Assembly: GCA_937925385.1 (NCBI GenBank)
Contig: CALEWN010000224.1
Location: 1 to 7,124 of the forward strand
From: an uncultured Senegalimassilia sp.
GTDB taxonomy: Bacteria; Actinomycetota; Coriobacteriia; Coriobacteriales; Eggerthellaceae
DNA: 7,124 nucleotides
Reading direction: 5' to 3'
Under the pieces are notes generated by a model that worked only from the letters and a program-made list of their open reading frames with translations, did no database searches and was not told where the DNA came from. Of the stretch, positions 6,891 through 7,124 are shown piece after piece (the stretch's first letter is position 1; the number at the start of each line of letters is the position of its first letter). Made by a program: the position numbers and the translations under genes.

Positions 6891-6919
6891 GGCGCACAAG
6901 GGGAGCGCCCGATATGTGA
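6891..6919 (+). other. Possible start-stop mini-ORF with its own ribosome binding site in a small hairpin
   Basis: AAGGGGAG (6898-6905) sits 8 bases before ATGTGA (6914-6919), a start codon followed directly by a stop. Most of the AAGGGGAG lies in the loop of a 5-bp hairpin (GGCGC 6891-6895 with GCGCC 6905-6909). The stop is followed at once by the acetyltransferase ribosome binding site. The arrangement could tune initiation of the next gene, but it could equally be chance. Confidence 0.25.
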
Positions 6920-6925
6920 AAGGGG
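6919..6925 (+). promoter_or_regulatory. Ribosome binding site of the acetyltransferase gene
   Basis: AAAGGGG lies 6 bases before the ATG at 6932, good spacing and strong complementarity to the 16S 3' end. It supports that start. Confidence 0.7.
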
Positions 6926-6931
6926 AAACCT

Positions 6932-7124
6932 ATGGAGCTGCAGATCCGTCCGTACACCGCCGACGATATCAAGGCGATGGTGCGCATCTGGAATGAAGTT
7001 GTGGAAGCGGGCGATGCGTTCCCGCAGGTCACACCGCTGACCGAGCAGAACGCCGACGAGTTCTTCTCCGCTCAGACCGCTACCATGGTGGCCGACGTCA
7101 ACGGTATCATCTTCGGTATGTACA
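6932..7124 (+). CDS. GNAT-family N-acetyltransferase, N-terminal part (cut by window end)
   Basis: The first 64 codons are present and the frame is still open at the window edge. The protein begins MELQIRPYTADDIKAMVRIW, the IRxxxxxD opening of GNAT enzymes, which transfer an acetyl group from acetyl-CoA to an amine. It continues NEVVEAGDAFPQ, EFFSAQTATMVAD and NGIIFGMY; the last is the beta-strand pair (protein-specific 'VAD..G.I.G.Y') that precedes the acetyl-CoA-binding loop. That loop (Q/RxxGxG/A) would lie beyond the window, so activity and substrate cannot be judged. The start is set by the ribosome binding site 6 bases upstream. GC content and codon use match ffh. Nothing here ties it to the SRP genes. 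Confidence 0.8.
   Translation, partial: MELQIRPYTADDIKAMVRIWNEVVEAGDAFPQVTPLTEQNADEFFSAQTATMVADVNGIIFGMY

Larger units (their letters stand above)
6735..6931. other. 197-base gap between ffh and the acetyltransferase gene
   Basis: No gene is supported here. A run of six T's follows 7 bases after the ffh stop (TTTTTT within 6740-6747), but I cannot fold a good stem before it, so no terminator is called. A 6-bp hairpin (TGCCGG 6791-6796 with CCGGCA 6810-6815, 13-base loop) is too weak to interpret. The last 40 bases hold two ribosome-binding-site-like stretches and a start-stop codon pair. Confidence 0.5.

Noticed and set aside
6827..6919. Possible small basic ORF ending at the TGA before the acetyltransferase
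   Set aside because: The frame is open from 6827 but offers only a TTG at 6857 without a ribosome binding site; the ATG at 6914 is immediately before the stop.

Overview
Nearly all of this window (from about base 275 to the end) is GC-rich DNA of one style, with strong GC bias at third codon positions and AGGGGAG-type ribosome binding sites. It reads as housekeeping chromosome of a high-GC Gram-positive bacterium. The compact FtsY and the smc-ftsY-ffh order would suit Coriobacteriia (Eggerthella-like), but that assignment is inference. The first ~274 bases are different: visibly AT-rich with Firmicutes-like codons, encoding on the minus strand an internal piece of an M20D-type amidohydrolase.

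Layout: (1) 2-274, minus strand, amidohydrolase fragment open at both ends. (2) 253-2913, smc, missing its first ~300 residues (no Walker A). The break in smc and the break in the amidohydrolase fall at the same point, which looks like a chimeric join or assembly artefact. (3) 2914-3254, an intrinsic terminator, then a leader region with a short tandem repeat, a perfect 12-bp palindrome and a possible -10 box. (4) 3255-4181, ftsY, followed 12 bases later by a 333-residue metallo-beta-lactamase-fold hydrolase (4194-5195), then a strong terminator. (5) A consensus TATAAT box, then ffh (5322-6734). (6) A 197-base gap, then the start of a GNAT acetyltransferase cut by the window end.

The genes form a chromosome-maintenance and protein-targeting cluster. 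SMC compacts and segregates the chromosome. Ffh binds signal sequences on ribosomes as part of the signal recognition particle. FtsY is its membrane receptor, and the two GTPases dock through matching NG domains. The MBL-fold enzyme between them is a conserved-looking but functionally unassigned neighbour, in the position where many Firmicutes carry ylxM. I found no CRISPR array, tRNA, rRNA, transposase or novel defence system. The most notable points are the chimeric left edge, the MBL-fold gene inside the SRP cluster, the palindrome upstream of ftsY, and a start-stop (ATGTGA) mini-ORF just ahead of the acetyltransferase.
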